DNA of 13,917 bases, taken from the NCBI GenBank assembly GCA_035293045.1, contig DATDOY010000176.1, positions 1 through 13,917 of the forward strand, in the 5' to 3' direction. Positions 1 to 6,336 of the stretch are shown here, one piece after another. Position numbers and translations under genes: made by a program. Source of the stretch: DATDOY01 sp035293045 (GTDB lineage Bacteria; Actinomycetota; Acidimicrobiia; IMCC26256; JACPCJ01). Below the pieces are notes generated by a model. It was not told the DNA's origin and ran no database searches. It was given only the letters and a program-made list of their open reading frames with translations. Within the stretch, counting starts at the first letter, position 1. Each line of letters begins with the position of its first letter.

Positions 1-1
1 C

Positions 2-1090
2 GAGAAGGGTGCCGCCGATCGCGAGAAGGCGCTCGACATGGCCAAGGGCCAGATCGAGAAGAACTTCGGCAAGGGAGCACTCATGCGGCTCGGCGACCGG
101 ACCAACGTGGGCGTCGAGGCCATCTCCACGGGGGCCCTGAGTCTCGACGTCGCCCTCGGCATCGGGGGGCTGCCGCGCGGGCGCGTCGTGGAGATCTTCG
201 GGCCGGAGTCGTCAGGGAAGTCGACCCTCGCCCTGCACGTGGTTGCCGAAGCCCAGCGCAACGGCGGCACGTGCGCGTACATCGACGCCGAGCACGCGCT
301 CGACCCGGTCTACGCCAGGGCCATCGGCGTCGACGTCGATGAGTTGCTGATCTCCCAACCCGACACGGGGGAGCAGGCGCTCGAGATCGCCGACATCCTC
401 ATCCGGTCCAACGCCCTCGACGTCGTGGTCATCGACTCGGTGGCGGCCCTCGTGCCCCGCGCCGAGATCGAGGGTGAGATGGGCGACACGCACATGGGGT
501 TGCAGGCCCGCCTCATGAGCCAAGCGCTCCGCAAGATCACCGCCAACCTCAACCGGTCCGGCACCATCTGCATCTTCATCAACCAGCTGCGCGAAAAAAT
601 CGGCGTCCTCTTTGGCTCGCCCGAAACGACGCCGGGGGGAAGGGCACTCAAGTTCTACTCGTCGGTGCGGCTCGACATCCGGCGGATCGAGTCGATCAAG
701 GCCGGCGCCGAAGTGGTCGGCAACCGAGTGCGGGTCAAGGTGGCGAAGAACAAGACCGCGCCGCCGTTCAAGCAGGCCGAGTTCGAAATCGGGTTCGGCG
801 AGGGCATCAGCCGCGAGGGCACCGTGCTCGACATGGCGGTCGACCTCAACATCGTCAAGAAGTCAGGCGCCTGGTACACGTACGACGACGAGCAGCTCGG
901 CCAGGGTCGAGAGACGGCGAAGGAGTTTCTCCGGGAGAGTCCCGAGGTGATGGTCGAGCTGACCGAGAAGGTGAAGACCGAGTTGGGGATCGGCCAGCCC
1001 GTCGCGATCGACGTTTCGGACGACTTCTCGGAGGCCGACGACGACGCCGACGTCATCGACATCCTCGACAAGGTCGTTCCCGAGGGGTAG
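2..1090 (+). CDS. recA: Recombinase RecA, 5' end outside the window
   Basis: RecA forms ATP-dependent filaments on single-stranded DNA for strand exchange and triggers LexA self-cleavage. The frame is open from base 2, and the 12 residues before the first internal ATG (38) match the usual RecA N-terminus (a D-R-E-K-A-L-D stretch leading into Q-I-E-K-N-F-G-K-G). The true start therefore lies just left of the window, and the ATG at 38 is internal. Counting from that ATG, the Walker A motif GPESSGKST is at residues 55-63. Walker B (VVVIDSVAAL), the L1 region (GEMGDTHMGLQAR), the L2 region (FGSPETTPGG) and the acidic C-terminal tail (SDDFSEADDDADV) are all present. There is no intein and the family core is intact. 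No recX follows, although recX often sits next to recA in actinobacteria. A long hairpin starts 29 bp after the stop. Confidence 0.98.
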   Translation, partial: EKGAADREKALDMAKGQIEKNFGKGALMRLGDRTNVGVEAISTGALSLDVALGIGGLPRGRVVEIFGPESSGKSTLALHVVAEAQRNGGTCAYIDAEHALDPVYARAIGVDVDELLISQPDTGEQALEIADILIRSNALDVVVIDSVAALVPRAEIEGEMGDTHMGLQARLMSQALRKITANLNRSGTICIFINQLREKIGVLFGSPETTPGGRALKFYSSVRLDIRRIESIKAGAEVVGNRVRVKVAKNKTAPPFKQAEFEIGFGEGISREGTVLDMAVDLNIVKKSGAWYTYDDEQLGQGRETAKEFLRESPEVMVELTEKVKTELGIGQPVAIDVSDDFSEADDDADVIDILDKVVPEG

Positions 1091-1119
1091 CTCCGGCAGA
1101 TCCGACCACCAGACACCGC

Positions 1120-1160
1120 CATCGGCCGCCCCGACGTGACGTTGCGAGGGGCGGCCGATG
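1120..1160 (+). terminator. Terminator-like hairpin after recA
   Basis: A perfect 13-bp inverted repeat (CATCGGCCGCCCC at 1120-1132, GGGGCGGCCGATG at 1148-1160) encloses a 15-nt loop and starts 29 bp after the recA stop. There is no T-tract after it, which is common for strong GC-rich hairpins in actinobacteria. It probably ends recA transcription or protects the 3' end of the message. Because it is symmetrical it cannot be assigned to a strand by sequence alone; plus is chosen from the position of recA. Confidence 0.7.
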
Positions 1161-1337
1161 CGCGTGATGGACGCGGTCGGCGACCAGCGACGCCGGCCGA
1201 CATGGCCCTGCCCGCGTCCGCCCGGCGCGGCATTCGGGCGATATCGGCACCCTGGGAGTATTCCGGCGGTCTTGGGGGGATCTAGGACCACGAGGGGGCG
1301 TGAGCGCCCGCGCCGACCGTGGCCGACGACGGCGGGC

Positions 1338-1391
1338 GGGGCAATTGCTCCCCAAAGGGACGGCGCTTGGGCAGGAATCCCGGTCCGTCCC
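1338..1391 (+). promoter_or_regulatory. Tandem hairpins in the spoVS leader
   Basis: Two adjacent stem-loops can be drawn. The first pairs GGGG (1338-1341) with CCCC (1350-1353). The second pairs GGGACGG (1357-1363) with CCGTCCC (1385-1391), a perfect 7-bp stem, and holds an inner stem (1367-1371 with 1379-1383, including two G-T wobbles) around a CAGGAAT loop. They end about 58 nt before the preferred spoVS start. The pattern could be a cis-acting RNA element, a transcript 5' end stabiliser or an attenuator. It does not match the conserved core of any riboswitch I can recall (c-di-GMP, c-di-AMP, cobalamin, TPP, FMN), so no ligand is proposed. Confidence 0.4.
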
Positions 1392-1433
1392 GTCGAACAT
1401 CGCACACGGGGGGAGTGTGTGATGGCGGGAGTT

Positions 1434-1441
1434 GGAAAGGA
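1434..1441 (+). promoter_or_regulatory. Shine-Dalgarno site that favours the GTG start of spoVS
   Basis: GGAAAGGA lies 7 nt before the GTG at 1449. This is the start at which the protein lines up with the N-terminus of the SpoVS family. An upstream in-frame ATG at 1422 also follows a G-rich tract (GGGGGGA, 1408-1414). However, the nine codons between the two starts include AGA and several A/T-ended codons that are unusual for this genome, so 1449 is preferred. Confidence 0.6.
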
Positions 1442-1448
1442 CAGACCC

Positions 1449-1793
1449 GTGGAAGTGCTGAAGGTGTCTTCTCGGTCCAGTCCGAATTCCGTCGCGGGCG
1501 CGCTCGCAGGCGTGGTCCGCCAGTACGGCGTCGCCCACATCCAAGTGATCGGAGCGGGCGCGCTCAATCAGGCCATCAAGGCCGTCGCCATCGCCCGGGG
1601 CTACGTCGCTCCCTCGGGGATCGACCTCGTGTGCATCCCGACCTTCGCCGACGTCGAGATCGACGGTGAGTCACGCACGGCGATCCGCCTCTCGGTCGAG
1701 AACCGCGACCTCTCCGTCGACCTCTCGGAGCACGAGGTCGATCTCTCGGACGCCGATCTCCCCTCCACCGCCGAGTTCACGATCTCTGGCTGA
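1449..1793 (+). CDS. spoVS: SpoVS-family protein (stage V sporulation protein S-like) with C-terminal extension
   Basis: A 114-residue protein of the SpoVS family. These are small Alba-like proteins, required for late sporulation in Bacillus but found in many non-sporulating bacteria, where the role is poorly known. The core is highly characteristic: (M)EVLKVSSRSSPNSVAGALA at the N-terminus, then GAGALNQAIKAVAIARGYV and a conserved I-P-T-F segment. The usual family length is about 86 residues. Here roughly 28 extra residues follow, acidic and with three D-L-S triplets starting near residues 87, 91 and 98. The start is the GTG at 1449 (good Shine-Dalgarno site and family alignment), with the ATG at 1422 as an alternative. 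The gene lies between recA and miaB, 67 bp ahead of the latter. The family call is secure, the function in this organism is unknown, and a sporulation role should not be assumed. Confidence 0.93.
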   Translation: MEVLKVSSRSSPNSVAGALAGVVRQYGVAHIQVIGAGALNQAIKAVAIARGYVAPSGIDLVCIPTFADVEIDGESRTAIRLSVENRDLSVDLSEHEVDLSDADLPSTAEFTISG

Positions 1794-1821
1794 TACGGGG
1801 TCGGCCATTCTGCGCCGACCG

Positions 1822-1850
1822 CCGACCGCCGGCGACGCCGCCCGTACACT
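1822..1850 (+). promoter_or_regulatory. Candidate promoter for miaB, possibly giving a leaderless transcript
   Basis: TACACT (1845-1850) fits the actinobacterial -10 pattern TAnnnT. A weak -35-like CCGACC lies 17 bp upstream (1822-1827). The miaB ATG starts only 10 bp after the -10 hexamer, and no Shine-Dalgarno sequence lies between. A start site at the usual distance would fall within a few bases of the ATG. Leaderless mRNAs of this layout are common in actinobacteria. If correct, the miaB-dapE genes have their own promoter downstream of spoVS. Confidence 0.5.
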
Positions 1851-1860
1851 GGGCACGTTC

Positions 1861-3255
1861 ATGACTCCTCCTCGCACCTATTTCATCCGCACGTTCGGCT
1901 GCCAGATGAACGAGCACGACTCCGAGCGGATCGCGGGACTCCTCACAGCCGACGGCATGGAGGCCGCGATCGACGCGGAATCGGCCGACGTCGTGGTTCT
2001 CAACACGTGCTGTATCCGCGAGAACGCCGACAACCGGCTCTACGGGACCCTGGGGCACCTGAAGTCGCTCAAGGCCGAGCGCCCCGACCTGCAGATCGCC
2101 GTCGCGGGCTGCCTCGCCCAAAAGGACCGAGACCTCATCCAGCGCCGGGCGCCACATGTCGATGTGGTCTTCGGCACGCACAACGTCCACCGCGCCGGCG
2201 AACTCCTCGCGCAGGCGCGCCAGTCGGGTCCCGTCACCGAGATCCTCGAAGAACTCGCCGAGTTCCCCTCGGCCCTCCCCGCTCGACGCGATCTTGCGCA
2301 CTCGGCGTGGGTCGCCATCCAGATCGGGTGCGACAACACGTGCGCGTTCTGCATCGTTCCCGCGGTGCGCGGACGGGAAGTGAACCGCCGAATGGGCGAC
2401 ATCCTCGCCGAGGTCGAGGCACTCGCCGCCGACGGGGTGACCGAGGTGACGTTGCTCGGTCAGAACGTCAACTCGTATGGCCGCGATCTCGACGCGCAGC
2501 AGTGGAGCCCGCGCTTTGCCGAACTGCTGCGCGAGGTTGACGCCATCGACGGCATCCGGCGCATCCGTTTCACCTCGCCTCACCCGAAGGACCTGCGCCC
2601 CGAGACCGTGAGCGCCATGAGCGAGTGCGAATCGGTGTGTGAACACCTGCATTTGCCGCTTCAGTCGGGAAGCGACGCCGTGCTGGCCCGAATGCATCGC
2701 GGCTACACCGCCGACCGCTATCTCGAACGGCTTGAGTCTGCGCGCGCCGCCATCCCTGACCTGTCGGTCACCACCGACATCATCGTGGGCTTCCCCGGCG
2801 AGACCGACGCCGACTTCGAGGCGACGCTGGCGGTCGTGGAGACCGCCGAGTACGACTCGGCCTACACGTTCATCTACTCACCCCGACCGGGAACCGAGGC
2901 CGCCGAGAAGAGCGAGGAGTTCGTGGCCCCCGAAGTGACCCGCGAGCGAATGGACCGCCTGACCGCGGCCGTGGAACGCAGCGCTCTCGCCAAACACCAG
3001 GCGCGCATCGGGGAGGTCGAGGACGTGCTCGTGGAAGGACCGTCGAAGAAGGATCGGGCCGTTCTGAGCGGCCGCACGCGCCACAACAAGCTCATTCACT
3101 TCGCCGCCGAGGGCGACCATGTGCTTCGACCGGGTTCGTACGGGCGGGTGCGGGTGACGGCCGCGGCGCCGCACCATCTGATCGGGGACTGGCTCGAGAT
3201 GACGCACGAACCCACGCGGCGGACGCGCATCCCGATCGCCGTGGCCGCCGGTTGA
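1861..3255 (+). CDS. miaB: tRNA-2-methylthio-N6-dimethylallyladenosine synthase MiaB
   Basis: A radical-SAM methylthiotransferase that turns i6A37 of tRNAs reading UNN codons into ms2i6A37. The 464-residue protein is normal length and has the full family layout. The N-terminal UPF0004 domain carries its three cluster cysteines (Cys14 in FGCQMN, Cys50 in NTCCIREN, Cys84 in AGCLAQK). The radical-SAM domain has the CxxxCxxC motif at Cys157, Cys161 and Cys164 (CDNTCAFC). The MiaB-type segments LLGQNVNSYG and HLPLQSGSD follow, and a C-terminal TRAM domain ends in a GDWLE stretch. The start at ATG 1861 is the residue 1 expected for the family; the open frame upstream overlaps spoVS and is not family-like. 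It precedes miaA, whose product makes its substrate, and probably heads the operon. Confidence 0.97.
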   Translation: MTPPRTYFIRTFGCQMNEHDSERIAGLLTADGMEAAIDAESADVVVLNTCCIRENADNRLYGTLGHLKSLKAERPDLQIAVAGCLAQKDRDLIQRRAPHVDVVFGTHNVHRAGELLAQARQSGPVTEILEELAEFPSALPARRDLAHSAWVAIQIGCDNTCAFCIVPAVRGREVNRRMGDILAEVEALAADGVTEVTLLGQNVNSYGRDLDAQQWSPRFAELLREVDAIDGIRRIRFTSPHPKDLRPETVSAMSECESVCEHLHLPLQSGSDAVLARMHRGYTADRYLERLESARAAIPDLSVTTDIIVGFPGETDADFEATLAVVETAEYDSAYTFIYSPRPGTEAAEKSEEFVAPEVTRERMDRLTAAVERSALAKHQARIGEVEDVLVEGPSKKDRAVLSGRTRHNKLIHFAAEGDHVLRPGSYGRVRVTAAAPHHLIGDWLEMTHEPTRRTRIPIAVAAG

Positions 3256-4178
3256 CGCACCCGCACCTCGCCCTCGTCGGGCCGACCGCCTCGGGGAAGT
3301 CGGCGATCGCGCTCGAGGCGGCGCGGATTCTCGGTGACGTCGAGATCGTCTCCGTCGACGCGATGCAGGTGTATCGGGGCATGGACATCGGCACCGCGAA
3401 GCCGTCGCCCTCCGAACGTGCCGCGGTTCCGCACCACCTGATCGACATCGCGGACCCGTGGGAGGACTGGAGCGTTGTTCGGTTCCGGGACGCCGCACGC
3501 GAGGTCGTCGCCGACATCGAGGCCCGCGGACGCCGCGCCCTGCTCGTGGGGGGCACCGGCCTGTACTTTCGAGCCGTGGTCGATCCGCTCGAGTTCCCCG
3601 GCGAGGATCGGCGCATCCGTGAAGAGATCGACGCTGAAGGCCCGACGAGTGCGCTCTACGGGCGCCTAGCCGCCGCCGACCCGCGCGCAGCCAGTCGAAT
3701 CGATCCGGCCAACCGCCGCCGCATCGTGCGCGCCCTCGAAGTGATCAAGGTGACCGGGCGGCTCTTCTCGTCGTTCGGCCCGGGACTCGACTCCTACGGC
3801 GATCCGGTCATCCCGGTCGCCATCGTGGGCACGAGGTCCGACGCCGACCGTCTACGCCAACGCATCCACGACCGGCTGATCGACATGCGAGCGACGGGTC
3901 TGGTCGGCGAAGTGCAGGCGCTACTGGACCAGGATCGGCCGTTGTCACGCACTGCGAGCCAGGCCATCGGATATGCCGAAGTCATCGAGCATCTCGAGGG
4001 GCGGCTGACGGAGGACGAGGCGTTCGCCGTCGCGGAGCGTCGCACGCGACGGTTCGCCCGTCGCCAGCGCAAGTGGTTTGAGCGTGATCCGCGGGTGCAG
4101 TGGCTCGAGATCGAAAATCCGTCGGACGGAGTTGCCTCCGCCCTGGAATGCTGGTCGTCGTGTCACACGTCCGCCTGA
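3252..4178 (+). CDS. miaA: tRNA dimethylallyltransferase MiaA
   Basis: Transfers the dimethylallyl group from DMAPP to N6 of A37 in tRNAs reading UNN codons, the step before MiaB. The 308-residue product has the P-loop GPTASGKS at residues 10-17, the conserved D-A-M-Q-V-Y-R-G-M-D-I-G-T-A-K-P substrate-binding stretch, PHHLIDI, GGTGLYFRA, and the C-terminal RRFARRQRKWFERD motif. The start is a TTG that shares bases with the miaB stop (TTGA). The next in-frame ATG comes only after the P-loop, so TTG is effectively forced. With no obvious Shine-Dalgarno site, translation is probably coupled to miaB. The 3' end overlaps the start of dapF by up to 31 bp. Confidence 0.95.
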   Translation: MTHPHLALVGPTASGKSAIALEAARILGDVEIVSVDAMQVYRGMDIGTAKPSPSERAAVPHHLIDIADPWEDWSVVRFRDAAREVVADIEARGRRALLVGGTGLYFRAVVDPLEFPGEDRRIREEIDAEGPTSALYGRLAAADPRAASRIDPANRRRIVRALEVIKVTGRLFSSFGPGLDSYGDPVIPVAIVGTRSDADRLRQRIHDRLIDMRATGLVGEVQALLDQDRPLSRTASQAIGYAEVIEHLEGRLTEDEAFAVAERRTRRFARRQRKWFERDPRVQWLEIENPSDGVASALECWSSCHTSA

Positions 4179-5008
4179 GCAAGCTCGACGCGACGGGGAA
4201 CGATTTCCTCGTTCTGATCGATCTCGACGACGCGCACGCCCCCACCCCAGACGACGTGCGGGCTCTCTGCGACCGTCGGGACGGGATCGGCGCCGACGGG
4301 CTGCTGCGGATCCTCCCCGGCCGGGACGGGGCCGACCTGTCGATGGAGCTCACCAACGCCGACGGCGGGCGCGCCGAGATGAGCGGGAACGGCATGCGCT
4401 GTGTGGCGGCCGCGGCGCGGCGGGCCGGGCTCGTCACGACGATGCGCTTCACGGTGGCGACCGACGCCGGGATCAAGACCGTCGAGTGGGCGGAGACCGA
4501 CGTCTCCGCGTACGCCCGGGTCGACATGGGCCCGGCCACCTTTGATCCCTCTGCGATACCCCTCGCCGTCGACTCCGCCTTCGGACTCAAAGCCGAGGTC
4601 GACGGCGTCGTCTACGAGGGTGACGCGGCGGGCGTGGGCAACCCGCATTTCGTGTTGTTCGTCGACGATCCACTCGCCGTTCCCGTCGAGAACCACGGCG
4701 CCCGCCTCGAACACGACACCCGCTTTCCCCACCGCGTCAACGTCGAGTTCATCCGCGTTGTCGCACGCGACCTCATCCGGATGCGGGTGTGGGAGCGCGG
4801 CGTCGGCGAGACGCGCTCATGCGGAACCGGCGCGTGCGCCGCCGCCGCCGTGGCCCGCCATCGTGGCTTGGTCGACGATCTGGTCCGCGTCGAGGTGCCC
4901 GGAGGCACGCTCACCGTCGAACTCGACGGAACCATGTGGCTCGGCGGCCCTGTCGGATTCGTCGGCGACCACGACGTGCGACTGGGTCGGGGATCGGGGA
5001 CGCCCTGA
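4148..5008 (+). CDS. dapF: Diaminopimelate epimerase DapF (first catalytic Cys replaced by Ser)
   Basis: Converts LL-diaminopimelate to meso-diaminopimelate, the lysine precursor and peptidoglycan cross-linking residue. From ATG 4148 the product is 286 residues, normal for the family; GTG 4160 is an equally plausible start and GTG 4100 less so. Family marks include the N-terminal K-L-D-A-T-G-N-D-F segment, N-A-D-G-G-R-A-E-M near residues 69-78, E-R-G-V-G-E-T-R, and S-C-G-T-G-A-C-A with the second catalytic cysteine at residue 225. At the first catalytic position, normally the Cys of M-C-G-N-G, the codon at 4382-4384 is AGC, giving Ser79. Cys85 is close by in R-C-V-A. The gene overlaps miaA upstream and shares TGATG with hflX. 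The family call is firm, but activity as a standard two-cysteine epimerase is less certain. Confidence 0.93.
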   Translation: MLVVVSHVRLSKLDATGNDFLVLIDLDDAHAPTPDDVRALCDRRDGIGADGLLRILPGRDGADLSMELTNADGGRAEMSGNGMRCVAAAARRAGLVTTMRFTVATDAGIKTVEWAETDVSAYARVDMGPATFDPSAIPLAVDSAFGLKAEVDGVVYEGDAAGVGNPHFVLFVDDPLAVPVENHGARLEHDTRFPHRVNVEFIRVVARDLIRMRVWERGVGETRSCGTGACAAAAVARHRGLVDDLVRVEVPGGTLTVELDGTMWLGGPVGFVGDHDVRLGRGSGTP

Positions 5009-6336
5009 TGGCCCATCGCAATCAGCACCAAGGGCGCGTCCGGCGCCGGCTCACCGCCACCGAGACCGACTTCGAGGTCCTCGTCCAGCGCGCCGCGTTG
5101 GTCGGGGTCGCCACCGGCGACGCCGACGTCGAGGAGGCCGAAGCCTCGCTTGCCGAACTCGCCGCTCTCGCGGATACCGCCGGCGCCGAAGTGGTCTTCA
5201 CCATGCTCCAGCGCCGCGGCACGCCAGATCCCGCGACCTACATCGGCAAGGGGAAGCTCGACGAGCTCGTGCAGATGGCACCGGGCCTCGACCTCGACCT
5301 CGTCATCTTCGACGACGAGCTGACGCCCGCCCAGCTGCGCAATGTGGAGAAGGAGATGAAGGTCGACGTCGTGGATCGCGTCGCCCTGATCCTCGACATC
5401 TTCGCCCAACACGCGACGACCCGCGAGGGGATGTTGCAGGTCGAGCTGGCCCAGCTCAAGTACCGGCTCCCGCGCCTGCGGGGACGCGGTGTGGAGATGA
5501 GCCGACTCGCCGGCGGCATCGGCACGCGCGGACCGGGCGAGAGTCAGCTCGAAGTCGACCGCCGGCGGATCGGCCGGCGCATCGCCCACATCGAGCGGGA
5601 GCGGGTCAAGCTCGAGCGCACTCGGGCCACGCAGCGCAAGGCGCGCCGTCGGCAAGGGATCCCGCTGCTGGCGCTGGTCGGTTACACGAACGCGGGAAAG
5701 TCGACGCTCCTCAACGCGCTGACCGACGCGGGAGTCCTCACCGAACACCAGCTCTTCACCACGCTCGATCCGCGGGTGCGCAAACTGCGGCTCCTCGGCG
5801 GCGAAGAGGTTCTGCTCGCCGACACGGTCGGGTTCGTCAAGAAGCTGCCTCACGATCTCGTGGAGGCCTTTCGGTCAACCCTGGAGGAGGTGGGCGACGC
5901 CGACCTGCTCCTCCACGTGATCGACGGCTCGGCCCATGGGGTCGGCCGCCACCTCGCCGCGGTACGCGAAGTTCTCGTCGAGATCGGAGCCGACCAGGTG
6001 CCCGAGCTGTTTGTCGTGAACAAGCTCGACGTCGCGCCCCCTGGGGTCGTCGAGGAAGTGGCGCGGCTCCACGAAGACGTCGTCGGCATCTCGGCGCGCA
6101 CGGGGGAGGGCGTCGACCGGTTGCTCGAGGCGATCGCCCGCAAGCTCCGTTCGCTGATGGACATCGTCGAGCTGAGCGTTCCCTGGGCCCGGGGCGACAT
6201 CCTTGCCGGGCTTCACCGCGATGGTGAAGTGCTTGTGGAGAATCATGGGCCCGACGCGGCTCGCGTCCGGGCCCGCCTTCCGCACGACGCCGTGGAGCGG
6301 TATGCGGAATGGATGGTCGAGAAGGCCGCCGGGTGA
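5008..6336 (+). CDS. hflX: Ribosome-associated GTPase HflX
   Basis: HflX is a TRAFAC-class GTPase that binds the 50S subunit and splits stalled or heat-damaged 70S ribosomes. The 442-residue product has the N-terminal HflX domain (DPATYIGKGKLDEL, FDDELTPAQLRN), the glycine-rich linker G-G-I-G-T-R-G-P-G-E-S-Q-L-E, then the G domain: G1 GYTNAGKST at about residues 225-233, G3 DTVGFV, and G4 NKLD. A short C-terminal domain follows. The ATG at 5008 overlaps the dapF stop (TGATG), and GGGGA at 4996-5000 is a usable Shine-Dalgarno site 7 nt upstream. Position next to miaA/dapF is common in actinobacteria. It is flanked by dap genes, so it is made together with the diaminopimelate enzymes. Confidence 0.96.
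   Translation: MAHRNQHQGRVRRRLTATETDFEVLVQRAALVGVATGDADVEEAEASLAELAALADTAGAEVVFTMLQRRGTPDPATYIGKGKLDELVQMAPGLDLDLVIFDDELTPAQLRNVEKEMKVDVVDRVALILDIFAQHATTREGMLQVELAQLKYRLPRLRGRGVEMSRLAGGIGTRGPGESQLEVDRRRIGRRIAHIERERVKLERTRATQRKARRRQGIPLLALVGYTNAGKSTLLNALTDAGVLTEHQLFTTLDPRVRKLRLLGGEEVLLADTVGFVKKLPHDLVEAFRSTLEEVGDADLLLHVIDGSAHGVGRHLAAVREVLVEIGADQVPELFVVNKLDVAPPGVVEEVARLHEDVVGISARTGEGVDRLLEAIARKLRSLMDIVELSVPWARGDILAGLHRDGEVLVENHGPDAARVRARLPHDAVERYAEWMVEKAAG

Larger units (their letters stand above)
1161..1448. other. Gene-free stretch between recA and spoVS
   Basis: I see no gene in these 288 bp. An open frame runs through it in phase with spoVS from 1158, but its translation is arginine/proline-rich with no recognisable family, and its apparent start lies inside the recA terminator hairpin. 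The second half contains several short inverted repeats: 1296-1309 (GGGCG/CGCCC), 1338-1353 (GGGG/CCCC), 1357-1391 (GGGACGG/CCGTCCC) and 1403-1419 (CACAC/GTGTG). This fits a structured 5' leader of the spoVS message. I could not find a convincing promoter in it. Confidence 0.6.

Noticed and set aside
560..760. Intein or insertion in recA
   Set aside because: The L2 region and flanking core are continuous and of normal length; T-T-P-G-G in place of T-T-T-G-G is a minor substitution.
1296..1391. A known riboswitch class upstream of spoVS
   Set aside because: GGGGCAA and GGGACG fragments recall the c-di-GMP-I core, but the order and the conserved GCAAAGCC and tetraloop-receptor parts are missing.
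1158..1448. Long N-terminal extension of spoVS
   Set aside because: Starts inside the recA terminator hairpin, has no conserved sequence, and the SpoVS core begins at GTG 1449 with a good Shine-Dalgarno site.
1666..1860. N-terminal extension of miaB overlapping spoVS
   Set aside because: Arginine/serine-rich shadow of spoVS; the MiaB family N-terminus starts at ATG 1861.
4401..6227. A 608-codon plus-strand open frame across dapF and hflX
   Set aside because: Serine/arginine/proline-rich shadow of two well-supported genes.
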